Shown in pieces: positions 27,903-38,353 of a stretch of 64,000 nucleotides of DNA. This stretch comes from Sphingomonas sp. GM_Shp_1 (GTDB lineage: Bacteria > Pseudomonadota > Alphaproteobacteria > Sphingomonadales > Sphingomonadaceae). The notes beneath the pieces are model-generated. The model was not told where the DNA came from. It was given only the letters and a program-made list of their open reading frames with translations, and searched no databases. How positions within the stretch are numbered: position 1 is the first letter of the stretch; each line of letters starts with the position of its first letter. The translations under genes and the position numbers were made by a program. Location of the stretch: NCBI RefSeq assembly GCF_026540895.1, contig NZ_JALNUR010000002.1:186001-250000 (forward strand). Reading direction: 5' to 3'.

Positions 27903-29042
27903 ATGTTCGATTATGAGATGTTGCGCCTGATCTGGTGGGCCCTGCTGGGGGTGCTGCTGATCGGCTTCGCCCTGACCGACGGGTTCGACCTCGGCGTGGC
28001 CGCCCTCCTGCCTTTCGTCGCGCGAAACGATGCCGAGCGGCGGATGGTCATCAATTCCATCGGGCCGACCTGGGAGGGAAACCAGGTCTGGTTCATCCTG
28101 GGCGGCGGCGCGATCTTCGCGGCCTGGCCCTTCGTCTATGCGGTCAGCTTCTCGGGCTTCTACCTCGCCATGTTCCTGGTGCTGGCCGCGCTGATCCTGC
28201 GGCCGGTGGGGTTCAAATATCGGTCGAAAAGGCCCGACCCGGCCTGGCGCAGCCGCTGGGACTGGGCGTTGTTCGTCGGGGGACTGGTGCCCGCGCTCGT
28301 CTTCGGGGTGGCGGTCGGCAATGTGCTGCTCGGTGCGCCCTTCCGCCTGGATGGTGACCTGCGCGCCTTTTACGATGGGACGCTCATCGGGCTGTTCACG
28401 CCCTTCACCCTGGTCTGCGGGCTGTTGTCGGTGGCGATGCTGGTGCTGCACGGCGCGGCATGGCTGTCGATCAAGGTCGAGCATGGCCCCGTCCATGATC
28501 GGGCGCGCAGTTTCGGGACGGTGGCGGCCGTCGCCTCCATCCTGTTGTTCGCGGTCGGCTTCGCCTTCGTCGCCTGGGGTGACATCGGCTATCGGATCGT
28601 CGGCGCGGTCGATCCGCTTGGCCCCTCCAACCCCTTGCGCATGACGGCGGAGCAAGCGGGCGGCGCATGGCTCGACAATTATACGCGCTATCCCTGGATG
28701 ATGGCCCTGCCCGCGCTGGGCTTTGCCGGAGCCGCGCTGGCGCTGGCCGGCATCCGGGCGGGACGCGAGGCGCTGGCCTTTGCCGGATCGTCGCTCGCCG
28801 CGACGGGGATTATCGCCACCGTGGGCTGCGCGATGTTTCCCTTCATCCTGCCGTCCAGCATCGACGCGCATAGCAGCCTGACGGTGTGGAACGCCTCGTC
28901 CACCCAGAAGACGCTCGGCATCATGCTGTTCGTCACGCTCGTCTTCCTGCCGATCGTGCTCGCCTACACCGCCTGGGCCTACCGGGTGATGTTCGGACGG
29001 GTGACGACGGAGGCGGTGCGCACCAACCCCGACTTCTACTGA
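27903..29042 (+). CDS. cydB: Cytochrome bd ubiquinol oxidase subunit II
   Basis: 379 aa, eight to nine TM helices. Family landmarks are the N-terminal LIWWALLGVLLIGFALTDGFD, GPTWEGNQVWFILGGGA and the C-terminal WNASSTQKTLG. It pairs with CydA, 13 bases downstream with its own RBS (GGAGG). No defects are seen. Confidence 0.95.
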   Translation: MFDYEMLRLIWWALLGVLLIGFALTDGFDLGVAALLPFVARNDAERRMVINSIGPTWEGNQVWFILGGGAIFAAWPFVYAVSFSGFYLAMFLVLAALILRPVGFKYRSKRPDPAWRSRWDWALFVGGLVPALVFGVAVGNVLLGAPFRLDGDLRAFYDGTLIGLFTPFTLVCGLLSVAMLVLHGAAWLSIKVEHGPVHDRARSFGTVAAVASILLFAVGFAFVAWGDIGYRIVGAVDPLGPSNPLRMTAEQAGGAWLDNYTRYPWMMALPALGFAGAALALAGIRAGREALAFAGSSLAATGIIATVGCAMFPFILPSSIDAHSSLTVWNASSTQKTLGIMLFVTLVFLPIVLAYTAWAYRVMFGRVTTEAVRTNPDFY

Positions 29043-29056
29043 GAAAGGAACGACCC

Positions 29057-29173
29057 ATGTGGTATTTTTCCTGGGTTCTGGGCCTGGGCCTCGCCATCGG
29101 CTTCGGCATCCTCAACGGGATGTGGCATGAGTTCCATCTGCCACAGGAGGATGACGTGTCGCCGCGACACTGA
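29057..29173 (+). CDS. cydX: Cytochrome bd small subunit CydX
   Basis: 38 aa, too short for most gene finders. The sequence begins MWYFSWVLGLGLAIGFGILN, a single TM helix with the conserved W-Y/F-F-SW start and the G-M-W-H-E end of CydX/YbgT proteins. It starts 14 bases after cydB with an AAAGGA RBS. CydX binds between CydA and CydB and stabilises the haems; absence reduces bd activity in E. coli. Confidence 0.9.
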   Translation: MWYFSWVLGLGLAIGFGILNGMWHEFHLPQEDDVSPRH

Positions 29174-29230
29174 CAGATAGGACAATCCGTCCGACGACAG
29201 GGGATCATGGCCGCGCTATAAGGCAAGGCC

Positions 29231-29941
29231 ATGATCCCGAACGACATCTGTGCCGATTGCGCGGTGCGCGACCGGGCCTTGTGCGGCAGCCTGGACGACC
29301 GGGAGCTGCTCGCGCTGAACGCCATCGGCCAGCGTCGCAAGGTTGCGCGCGGCCAGACCATCGCCTGGGCGGGGGACGAAGCGGTGATCTGCGGCAACCT
29401 GCTGACGGGCGTGCTGAAGCTGGTCGCCGCCACCGCCGACGGGCGCGAGCAGACGGTCGGCCTGCTCTATCCGGCCGATTTCTTCGGACAGCCCTATGCG
29501 GGCGATGTCGACTTCACCCTGACCGCGCTGACCGAGGCGGAACTGTGCGTCTTTCCCCGCGCCGCCTTCGAGCGGGTGCTGGAGGATCACCAGCGCATGG
29601 AGCGCCTGTTGCTCCAGCGGACCTTCGAGTCGCTGAACGAGGCGCGCGGGCGGATGCTGGTGCTGGCGCGCAAGTCGGCGGGGGAGAAGCTGGCAGGCTT
29701 CCTGCTCGACATGGCGGCACGGGCTGGGGCCAGCGGATGCCGGGCCAGCCGCGACGGGCCGGTGACCTTCGACCTGCCGCTGACCCGCGGCCAGATCGCC
29801 GATGTGCTCGGCATGACGATCGAGACGGTCAGCCGCCAACTGACCCGGATGAAACAGGGCGGCCTGATCGGCCTGCCCGGCGGCCGCGCCATCACGATCA
29901 GCGACCGCGAGGCGCTGGCGGCACGGGCGGAAGCCGCTTAA
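29231..29941 (+). CDS. FNR/FnrL-type oxygen-sensing transcriptional regulator
   Basis: 236 aa. Cys7, Cys10 and Cys18 (C-X2-C-X7-C) plus Cys54 make a complete [4Fe-4S] ligand set as in FNR/FnrL. A cyclic-nucleotide-like beta-roll runs to about 140, and the DNA-binding helix TIETVSRQLTRMK (about 195-208) has the Glu/Ser/Arg positions that read TTGA half-sites. Under low oxygen it should dimerise and activate the TTGAC-N4-GTCAA sites found beside hemN, cydD/cydA and the hemerythrin gene. It follows cydX by 57 bases on the same strand. The stop meets the convergent hemerythrin-like gene (4-base overlap). Confidence 0.9.
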   Translation: MIPNDICADCAVRDRALCGSLDDRELLALNAIGQRRKVARGQTIAWAGDEAVICGNLLTGVLKLVAATADGREQTVGLLYPADFFGQPYAGDVDFTLTALTEAELCVFPRAAFERVLEDHQRMERLLLQRTFESLNEARGRMLVLARKSAGEKLAGFLLDMAARAGASGCRASRDGPVTFDLPLTRGQIADVLGMTIETVSRQLTRMKQGGLIGLPGGRAITISDREALAARAEAA

Positions 29942-30477
29942 GCCGCCAAACTCTCCGCCAGCGCATCGACCAGCAGGCCACGCGCCTCCGGGGTCAGGCG
30001 ATGCCCGGCCAGCGCGATGATGACCAGTTGCTCGAAATCGACCGCGCGGCGACAGCCGGTGAAGAAGCTGCGCAGCATATGGCCCAGCGTCTCAGGCGCG
30101 GCGAACGCATCCGCCTCGGCAAAGGCGGCGACCAGCTCGCGCGCCGCCGCCGCATCGGCCTCGTGCCGGTGCCGGACATGGTCGAGCAGCGTGTCGATCA
30201 GCGGATCGTCATGCCCGTTCGACAGCATCGCCTCCAGATAAGCGCCATCGGTCCGCTCACCCCGCGTCACCAGCGTTTCGAGGGCTTTCAGGAACAGGGT
30301 CATGGCGGCCCGCTCGGGGCGGTCGGGCAAGCCGTCCGCCATCGCCTCCGCCTGTCGACACAAGATCAAGCGACGACGATGTTCCTGGAGCAGACGGATC
30401 AGGTCGATCTCGTGAATGACGTGCCAGCGACGTGCGAACGGCACGACGCTGCCTTGAAGCGGGTTGCGGTCCATCAT
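29938..30477 (-). CDS. Hemerythrin-like HHE domain protein
   Basis: 179 aa from ATG 30477, chosen because AAGGAG sits 7 bases upstream; a longer frame would begin inside the FNR box. Helices with the HHE spacing are visible: WHVIHEIDLIRLLQEHRR near the start, then LIDTLLDHVRHRHEAD in the centre, consistent with a non-haem di-iron four-helix bundle. HHE proteins bind O2 or NO and often protect or sense during micro-oxic growth. It lies under two FNR-type boxes, divergent from the acetyl-CoA hydrolase gene. The exact ligands should be verified by alignment. Confidence 0.7.
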   Translation of the reverse strand: MMDRNPLQGSVVPFARRWHVIHEIDLIRLLQEHRRRLILCRQAEAMADGLPDRPERAAMTLFLKALETLVTRGERTDGAYLEAMLSNGHDDPLIDTLLDHVRHRHEADAAAARELVAAFAEADAFAAPETLGHMLRSFFTGCRRAVDFEQLVIIALAGHRLTPEARGLLVDALAESLAA

Positions 30478-30526
30478 GGGTCGTCTCCTTCGCCGCCCCG
30501 GGTGGCGACGGACGGCGGTCCTCGCA

Positions 30527-30540
30527 TTGACGATAGTCAA
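30527..30540. promoter_or_regulatory. FNR/FixK-type operator, hemerythrin side
   Basis: TTGAC-GATA-GTCAA, a perfect dyad centred 56.5 bases before the hemerythrin-like start. It is one of two boxes in this divergent control region. Confidence 0.75.
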
Positions 30541-30560
30541 ATCGCGCGCCTCGCCCTTTT

Positions 30561-30574
30561 TTGACCATGGTCAA
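30561..30574. promoter_or_regulatory. FNR/FixK-type operator, acetyl-CoA hydrolase side
   Basis: TTGAC-CATG-GTCAA, a perfect dyad 34 bases from the first box and about 205 bases before the hydrolase ATG. It could drive either direction. A related but imperfect copy at 32285-32298 overlaps the hydrolase stop and is probably chance. Confidence 0.75.
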
Positions 30575-30772
30575 GGCGCGTGTCGGCGGCGGCGCCCATC
30601 CCTGCCCCATCATTCGACAGGAGAAGTCCCCAAGCCCGAAGTGAAGGACGGGATGATCTTGGTCGCGATCCCGGCGTCGGGGTGAGATCAGGGGTCGTAT
30701 GGTCCTCGACCTGACGGTATGAAATCGCGGCGGGCGGCGGCTCTGCCCCTGCCTGCCAGCGTTGGAGAAGCA

Positions 30773-32288
<1,516 letters not shown>

Positions 32289-32442
32289 CCATGGTCGAGC
32301 CCATGAGCGGCAGCGCGCCTCACTCATCGTCGCATGGCAAAAACGGACGGCCGTCGCGTCAGGCACGACATCTCCGCGTTCTCCGCGCCTCCGCGCGAAC
32401 ACAGTCTTCGCGTCTTCGCGCGAATATGATTGTCGACCGGCG

Positions 32443-32529
32443 CTAGAGCGGGATGACATGGAGTCGACCCGAGCCGAGCCCCTCCCCTGAAGGGGAGGGG
32501 TGGATCGACCTGATGTCATCCCGCTCTAG
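32443..32529. repeat. Nested palindromic intergenic element
   Basis: Outer arms CTAGAGCGGGATGACAT (32443-32459) and its exact complement (32513-32529) enclose an inner perfect hairpin CCCCTCCCC-TGAA-GGGGAGGGG (32479-32500). It lies between two convergent genes and looks like a REP/MITE-like element that can double as a bidirectional terminator. Just upstream, 32383-32428 has a direct repeat of the CCGCGC/CTTCGCG kind. No gene is seen in 32289-32562. Confidence 0.75.
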
Positions 32530-32562
32530 GCGGCCGGGGAATCATCCCCGGCCGCCGCTTCG

Positions 32563-35469
32563 TCAGAACTTGAAGCCCAGGCGGGCATAGCCGAACTGGC
32601 CCGGCAGGTCATAGGTGGTGGGATCGAACCCGCCACAGCTCAGACAGTCGGGCGCCCGCTGCCCCAGGATATTGTTGACCCCCATGGTCAGGGTCAGCCG
32701 CTGCGACAGCCAGGGCATGGTCCAGCCGACCTGTGCGTCGAGGTAGAGGATCCGCTTCATCTCGCGATTGTCATAGGCCGGCTCGGTGACCTTGCCGATA
32801 TAGCGCCCGGTCAGCGAGGCCAGGAACGTCTCGCTCGACCAGTCGATCGTCGCGGTGCTCTTGAAACGCGGATAGGCTTGGTCGCCGCGCTCGGTGCCCT
32901 GGCGCTCCAGCGTGCTGCTGCCGGTCGCGGTCGGCAGCGTGGTCGAATATTCCAGCAGGACATTGCTGGCCCAGTTCAGGCCGAAGGTACCCGCCCCGAC
33001 GCGCGGGCTGCGATAGACCAGAGTGATGTCGATCCCCTCGCTCTTCAGCGAGGCGATATTCTGGAGCAGGCCGCGAATCTGGGTGATCTGGCCGCTGCCC
33101 GTCGCGGAGCGGGTGATCGCGCCACAGCTGACCGCATCGCGCAGATTGATGCAGTTGGCCAGCAGCACGTCCGCCCCGATCGAGGCGATCGCGTCGTCCA
33201 CCTTGATCGTGTAGTAATCCGCCTCCAGGCTCAACTGGCTGGCGAACCCGGCGTCGCGCGCCCAACTTGGGCTATAGACGCCGCCCAGCACCCAGCTTTC
33301 CGACTTTTCGGGCTTCAGCGCGCGGTTGCCACCGGTCAGGATCGGCAGCTGCAATCCGTTCTGGACGTAGTTGACCGGTACGCCCAGCGCGATGCAGTTC
33401 TGCCGCACCGTGCTGTTCGCGGGCAGGCTGGCCAGGCCGGAGCAAGGATCGATGACACCGCCGTCGAAGCGCGAGGGCGTGCCGAACAGCTCGCCGATGC
33501 TGGGCGCACGGAAGCCTTGCGCCCAGGTGCCGCGCAGGCGCAGATCCTCGAACGGTTTCCAGCTCAGCCCGCCCTTCATCACCGTGCGGTTGCCGCTGGT
33601 CGAATAGTCCGAATAGCGCGCCGCGAACGACCCTTCGAGCAGGCGGAAGAAGGGCACGTCCTTCAGCACCGGGATGCTGAGTTCGCCGTAGACCTCGTTG
33701 ACGTCGAACGCACCCGAGCTGGGCTGCGCGGGAATGTCGGAGCCCAGCCCCGCCGCGACGATGGCGTCGGGCTGGAAAGAGCCCGTCTGGCGGCGGAACT
33801 CATACCCCGCCGCCAGGCCCAGCGGCCCGGCGGGCAGCTGGAACAGCGTGCCGGTCAGGTTCAGCGTGGCGTCGGTCATCGTCTGTTCGGACCGGTCGCG
33901 CTGGGTGAAGGTGACATAGTCGATCATCGCCGGGGTGATCGATCCCTCCCCGCCGAAGATATTGAACGGCACGCACGCGCCGGTGCAGTTGGCCACCGGC
34001 CCCAGCGCCAGGGCCAGGTTGGCGGCGTTCACATTGCCGTGCGCCACCTGCTTGGCATGGTTCTCGGCATAGATGAGGTTGGCGTCCCAGTACCAGGTGC
34101 CCTGGCCGATCGCGAATTGCCCGTCCAGCGTGCCGGACATGTACATGGTGTCGACCCGCTGGCTGTAATGGCGCGGACCGTTCTCGACGAAGCGACGCCC
34201 GATAAAGCCGTAATTGGCGGGCGTGCCGTTGTTGCCCGCGCTCAGCGTCACGTCGAACGGGTTGAACGGGTTGGTCCGGTCGATCGAGATGGTGTCGAGC
34301 AGATTGCCGTTGCCCGCATCGGGGCCGACGAACAGCGGCAGCGGCGCCGCCTGGTTATCGGAGGTACGGCGGTTGTAGATCAGCTTGGTGCTCAACCGGA
34401 CATTGTCCGCCAGTTGGCCGGTGAAGTTGACGAAGGCCCCGAACCGCTCCTGCGGGGTCAGCAGATAGTTATAGGGGCGGAAATTGAACCGGTCGGCGAC
34501 GGTGAAGGACTTGAAATCGCTGTTCGCACCGGTCGGGTCCGACGGATCGAAGCGCGGCCGGGTCAGCGGATTGCTCTTCAGCGTCAGGTTCATCGCCTCG
34601 CCCGTGACGGGGTTGTTGATGATGAACCGGCCATTGGGCGTGCCCGAACTGCAACTGCTGGAGCAGGCGGTCGCGCCCGGATCGGGGAAGGCGTAATAAG
34701 GGCGGTCGCCCGCGAAGACCGAGCCCTGGTTGATGTAATTGGCACCCGCGACGACCGAGACGCGACCGTCCGCCGTGCGATGGCCCCAGCTCAGCTGGTA
34801 ATTCTGGGTGACGCCGTCGCCCTTGTCATATCCGCCGAGTTGGGCGGTGGCGAGAAAACCGTTCTGCCGCTTCTTGGTGATGATGTTGACGACGCCCGCG
34901 ATCGCGTCCGAGCCGTAAATGGTCGATGCGCCGTCGCGCAGCACGTCCACGCGCTCGATCATGCCGTCGGGAATGGCGTTGAGGTCGACCGCGCCGGGAA
35001 TGCCGCTCGCCGCGCTGCCGTTGATGAAGCGCAGGCCGTCGACCAGCACCAGCGTGCGGCGACTGCCCAGATAGCGCAGATCGATCTCCGCCGACCCGGC
35101 GCCCACCCCGCCGCCATCGGGCGGATTGCCGTTGTTGCCCGAACGGTTGAAGCGGGAATTGAGGCCGCCCGCAGCCCCCGGCAACCGTTGCAGCACGTCG
35201 CCGATCGAGGAAAGGCCGGTCCGCGCGATATCCGCGCCGTCGATCGCGGTCAGTGGCGCGCTCTGATCCAGCGGACTGCGGCGGATGCGCGATCCCGTCA
35301 CGACGATGGTATCGTCGCCCGAGGGCGTGTCGTCGCTGGCGGCAGTACCGGTCGTGCCGGTGCCGCCGGTCGGTCTGGTCTGGGCGTGCGCTTGCCCCGC
35401 CATGACAAGCGAGCCGATGGCCGCGCCGGTCAGCGCCCATCGCCGCATCTGGCCCGATAGATATGCCAT
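32563..35469 (-). CDS. Large TonB-dependent receptor
   Basis: 968 aa from ATG 35469, preceded by AAGGGGG; a further upstream start is less likely. A signal peptide (WALTGAAIGSLVMAGQAHAQ) and TonB-box-like DDTIVVTGSRI precede the plug, whose motifs include SIGDVLQRLPGAAGG, LVLVDGLRFINGSAASG and VDVLRDGASTIYGSDAIAG. The barrel ends LPGQFGYARLGFKF with a terminal aromatic. The length and the plug pattern match the oar/CirA-like receptors abundant in sphingomonads, where substrates include saccharides, peptides and siderophores. Substrate is not readable here; no transporter partner is adjacent. Confidence 0.85.
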   Translation of the reverse strand: MAYLSGQMRRWALTGAAIGSLVMAGQAHAQTRPTGGTGTTGTAASDDTPSGDDTIVVTGSRIRRSPLDQSAPLTAIDGADIARTGLSSIGDVLQRLPGAAGGLNSRFNRSGNNGNPPDGGGVGAGSAEIDLRYLGSRRTLVLVDGLRFINGSAASGIPGAVDLNAIPDGMIERVDVLRDGASTIYGSDAIAGVVNIITKKRQNGFLATAQLGGYDKGDGVTQNYQLSWGHRTADGRVSVVAGANYINQGSVFAGDRPYYAFPDPGATACSSSCSSGTPNGRFIINNPVTGEAMNLTLKSNPLTRPRFDPSDPTGANSDFKSFTVADRFNFRPYNYLLTPQERFGAFVNFTGQLADNVRLSTKLIYNRRTSDNQAAPLPLFVGPDAGNGNLLDTISIDRTNPFNPFDVTLSAGNNGTPANYGFIGRRFVENGPRHYSQRVDTMYMSGTLDGQFAIGQGTWYWDANLIYAENHAKQVAHGNVNAANLALALGPVANCTGACVPFNIFGGEGSITPAMIDYVTFTQRDRSEQTMTDATLNLTGTLFQLPAGPLGLAAGYEFRRQTGSFQPDAIVAAGLGSDIPAQPSSGAFDVNEVYGELSIPVLKDVPFFRLLEGSFAARYSDYSTSGNRTVMKGGLSWKPFEDLRLRGTWAQGFRAPSIGELFGTPSRFDGGVIDPCSGLASLPANSTVRQNCIALGVPVNYVQNGLQLPILTGGNRALKPEKSESWVLGGVYSPSWARDAGFASQLSLEADYYTIKVDDAIASIGADVLLANCINLRDAVSCGAITRSATGSGQITQIRGLLQNIASLKSEGIDITLVYRSPRVGAGTFGLNWASNVLLEYSTTLPTATGSSTLERQGTERGDQAYPRFKSTATIDWSSETFLASLTGRYIGKVTEPAYDNREMKRILYLDAQVGWTMPWLSQRLTLTMGVNNILGQRAPDCLSCGGFDPTTYDLPGQFGYARLGFKF

Positions 35470-36050
35470 GATTTTCCCCCTTTTTATAGCGTGATGCAAC
35501 TCCTGTTCCTGCTGCGGACGTTGGCGACCTCTGACGGGTCGCCTTATGTGGTGATAGGTTGGCCTAGGCGTCGGGCACCGACGGAGCCGTCATTCGAGCG
35601 GCGATCGGGACGGCGGCAGGCGCCATTCGCGCCGTGCGTGATTCGGCCTTTGACGGCATCGGACACGACACCGCGCGGAGGTTGAACCCAGGCAAATTTG
35701 CTCGGGCTACCACTAAGCCAGAACTCTGCAGGGAGTTCATCGCCATTGACCGTTCACCCCCTGGGATGTGCCAGACCACTTATGGTTAACGGGTATACGG
35801 TATGATATCCATTCGGCTGTCAAGGGCGAAATCCGCAGTCTGGCGGAACGCACTTGTTGGGGGCCACAGGCATTGAAGAGTTGGCAGGATCGATGTGCCA
35901 ATGCGACGAACATAGTGCCGCAAACGGCGGACGCATACTATCCGCAAATTTTTTGGCAAATCAGATAACTGAAAATCGCAGAATTTCTAATTGTAATCTT
36001 ATTGTACCATTTGATACACTATATTTTTTAAATATTTCTTAGATTTTATC
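35470..36050. other. AT-enriched intergenic region, no gene
   Basis: Nearly 600 bases between the TonB receptor start and the AT-rich membrane-protein gene. Composition falls sharply from about 35900. It includes the receptor promoter region (for example ATGGTTAACGGGTATAC around 35782) but I cannot assign an operator. The composition break marks the left edge of an acquired segment. Confidence 0.4.
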
Positions 36051-36092
36051 TTGAATTATAAGCCTTACCATGTCGGCATAAAGACTTTAAAA

Positions 36093-36854
36093 ATGAAAAA
36101 TATTCCCAAAATTAAAGAAATTATTAGCATGGAGGCATTCACTCCGCCTCCTCACCGTTTTTATTCTGCTATTAATTACCTTACTCTTATTTCTGCAGCC
36201 TCCTCTTCGCTGGCAGTCATTGTCGCCCTTATAGTTAAAATTACCGAAAATCAGAAATATCTTGCAACTGTTATTGCTACAGCTCTTCTAATCGTAGCAG
36301 CCTTAACGGCTACTGCATTGGTATCAATCATCGTCGCTGATGCCTTTCGATGTCTGACACTAGGGAAGTCGAAGCTTTGCGACGAAATAGAAGCAACAAT
36401 GTCTCGAGAACAGGGAGTAATCGACATGCTCGTGGAGAAGGGCTCGTTGCTCGATATCCAACGCTATGATCGTCGACTGGCCTTCGAACTCAAGATCATG
36501 GATCAACGCAAGGCGGGGATCGCCATTTTGGCCGGGTTGGGCGCTGCGGCCATCGCACTGGCCCCGTCACTTCCCCTTGGCGGCCTATCGATCAGCGAGG
36601 CCCTGAAGGCCGGCGTACCGGCTCTTCTTTTCGGTGCCGGGATAGCGGGGATCCAGCAGCATGACTTCGGCCTGCGCCTCCACCGCGTCAACTTTGCCTT
36701 TTCCGAGGCCGAACGCTTGCTACGATCCCAAGAGGAGAGTTCTGCCGCCCTCACCGGAGCTACGCTCTCCACCGCAGCGCCTCGAGTGGCAGCAGAAGCA
36801 CCGATTCCCTCGAAAGGCACATCCCAAGCGGCCATTCCGGGTCGCAGCAAGTAG
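36093..36854 (+). CDS. Membrane protein with mosaic base composition
   Basis: 253 aa from ATG 36093; in-frame TTG 36051 and ATG 36129 are alternatives, none with a clear RBS. Two TM helices lie near the start (LISAASSSLAVIVALIV and VIATALLIVAALTATALV), a linker of about 90 residues with a coiled-coil look follows, and then two more (AGIAILAGLGAAAIALAPS and AGVPALLFGAGIAGI), with a Ser/Ala-rich tail. The 5' half is AT-rich and the 3' half GC-rich, as though two sources were joined near 36450. No family is recognised. It faces the CDI locus tail to tail. Confidence 0.5.
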   Translation: MKNIPKIKEIISMEAFTPPPHRFYSAINYLTLISAASSSLAVIVALIVKITENQKYLATVIATALLIVAALTATALVSIIVADAFRCLTLGKSKLCDEIEATMSREQGVIDMLVEKGSLLDIQRYDRRLAFELKIMDQRKAGIAILAGLGAAAIALAPSLPLGGLSISEALKAGVPALLFGAGIAGIQQHDFGLRLHRVNFAFSEAERLLRSQEESSAALTGATLSTAAPRVAAEAPIPSKGTSQAAIPGRSK

Positions 36855-36995
36855 TCGCCACCCGACCCCGCGGCGCGTTGCCGGGCACATTGCCTCGTAC
36901 GATCCATCAGCCCGGTCAGGACCGGCGCAACCTCCGGCACCAGTCAACAATCGTGAATTGCCCCTGCGCAGCGCGCCGCACAAATCCCTTCACCC

Positions 36996-37214
36996 TCAGC
37001 GCCCCTTGGACGCGAAGAACGCGCTTGTCTCCGTCGCCAGCACCTGCGCCGCCTGGAAGCCCTGCGCCACCTCCGCCCGCGTCGCATCGGTGAACTGGCG
37101 GATCAGCGCCCCGTCATTCGCCGTCCCCGTGTCGCGCGAGATCGTCGCCGCCACCGACCGGCTCGCCGCGTCGCCCGTGACCTCGATCGTCCCCGCCCCG
37201 ATCGCCGAGCGCAC
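36996..37214 (-). pseudogene. Displaced CdiA/hemagglutinin fragment
   Basis: 72 codons opening VRSAIGAGTIEVTGDAA and continuing SRDTGTANDGALIRQF to ATETSAFFASKGR. VRSAIG-GTI-VT is a hallmark of the region following the hemagglutinin repeats in CdiA/FhaB-like exoproteins, so this is a cut-out piece of such a gene with no promoter, signal or continuation (a stop closes it upstream at about 37220). It lies on the same strand, downstream of the intact-looking toxin/immunity pair, in the position where orphan cdiA-CT modules are found. Confidence 0.65.
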
Positions 37215-37323
37215 GGACAGTTACACGCCGGTCGCGGCAACTAAGTACACGCCGATCAGCTCATCCGTCATTTAAACAGTAGGCATATGACGGGCGCTGG
37301 TTACATAGCGCTACCCAAGAAAC

Positions 37324-37836
37324 TCAGACTGCCTGCTGGATATATTCGTAAACCTGCTGATATCGGCGACGTGTGCCGGGACTCCCAAGCCACCTCTCCA
37401 TCATTGCCTGCGCATAGTCTTTGCGTTGACTCACCAGTGCAGCAGCAGCAACCCGCATCCCCTGAGCTCGGTCACGCGCTAGCCTGCCGTCTTCTCTCTG
37501 ATCAGCTGCAACAAAAACCTCAGCACTAAAGCATTCTTTAAGAAGAGGCATGGTCCATCGATCTATAAGATTCTTAATATCATTAATCGCATCAGGAACG
37601 GAGTCTGGTTGATAAATGAACCAACGGCTATTATGAGCCCTTTTTGCCGTAAAAGCTATAGGATGCTTTGACGCCCCACCCGTCACCCCCTCTAAAAGGC
37701 CGAGATTTTCTCCAATCATTTCTGCTAATATGGCATCAACAGACGGAATTAATACTTCCATCCACGGATATACAGCTGCAGTCGCATTAGGATTATCCTG
37801 CAGATGAATCTGTAACAACAGGTCAACCTTCTGCAT
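37324..37836 (-). CDS. Orphan protein in CDI locus (possible immunity protein)
   Basis: 170 aa, starting ATG 37836. The frame remains open upstream for about 14 more codons with protein-like content (..LQTFAQWF) but without a start, so the gene may have lost its 5' end. The sequence is soluble, mixed alpha/beta with an acidic first half and basic end, in an AT-rich neighbourhood. I do not recognise it. Location between a cdiA-CT/cdiI pair and a displaced cdiA fragment is typical for orphan immunity genes. Confidence 0.45.
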   Translation of the reverse strand: MQKVDLLLQIHLQDNPNATAAVYPWMEVLIPSVDAILAEMIGENLGLLEGVTGGASKHPIAFTAKRAHNSRWFIYQPDSVPDAINDIKNLIDRWTMPLLKECFSAEVFVAADQREDGRLARDRAQGMRVAAAALVSQRKDYAQAMMERWLGSPGTRRRYQQVYEYIQQAV

Positions 37837-38099
37837 CGAACCACTGAGCGAACGTTTGTAAATTAAGCTTATCTTTGGTCTAGAGAAACCATGTTATTGC
37901 ATATAAGGATCGAGCCGGTCAGACAAGGCGATCAAGATGCACGCCTTAATTTCATCCTTCATATAATGAATCGCTTCTAGGCCACCTAAGCATGCCACCT
38001 ACCGTAAATACGCTTTTATATCATAGCATGCATCAAATAAATGCGCCTTAGCAAATCAAATTCTTCATTTATTGTTTATATAAATTAATAATACTACAG
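37837..38099. other. AT-rich intergenic region of the CDI locus
   Basis: Short, very AT-rich spacer with no supported gene between the immunity gene and the orphan gene. Confidence 0.35.
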
Positions 38100-38351
38100 C
38101 TATGATATCTTATCTTTTGACCAGTCAGGCATAGACACAGGCTTAAATGCCATGAGCTTATCTACCAAACGGTCAATATCGATGTTGCCATTGCCATCAA
38201 CAAATTCTTGTGAATAGAAAATATAGTCTGACCATTTTGGATCCGGACTTAATCTGCATATTTCATTTGATAAGCACATGTCCTCTTCTTCATCTTTAGG
38301 AACATCAATAAATCTACGCAGTAGAATCTTTAGATAATCGGCGTCATTCAT
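38100..38351 (-). CDS. cdiI: Colicin/pyocin DNase immunity protein-like CdiI
   Basis: 83 aa, AT-rich, two bases after the stop of the CdiA tip. It has the Im2/Im7/Im9 pattern: an N-terminal helix with DYLKILLRRF, acidic middle (DEEEDM), and DPKWSDYIFYSQE, equivalent to the HPSGSDLIYYPKE signature of Im9. The acidic surface that covers the DNase active site is present. It should bind and block the DNase tip encoded immediately upstream. Confidence 0.8.
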   Translation of the reverse strand: MNDADYLKILLRRFIDVPKDEEEDMCLSNEICRLSPDPKWSDYIFYSQEFVDGNGNIDIDRLVDKLMAFKPVSMPDWSKDKIS

Positions 38352-38353
38352 TT

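Noticed and set aside
32878..35460. 860-codon plus-strand frame
   Set aside because: Antisense to the TonB-dependent receptor and without protein-like sequence.
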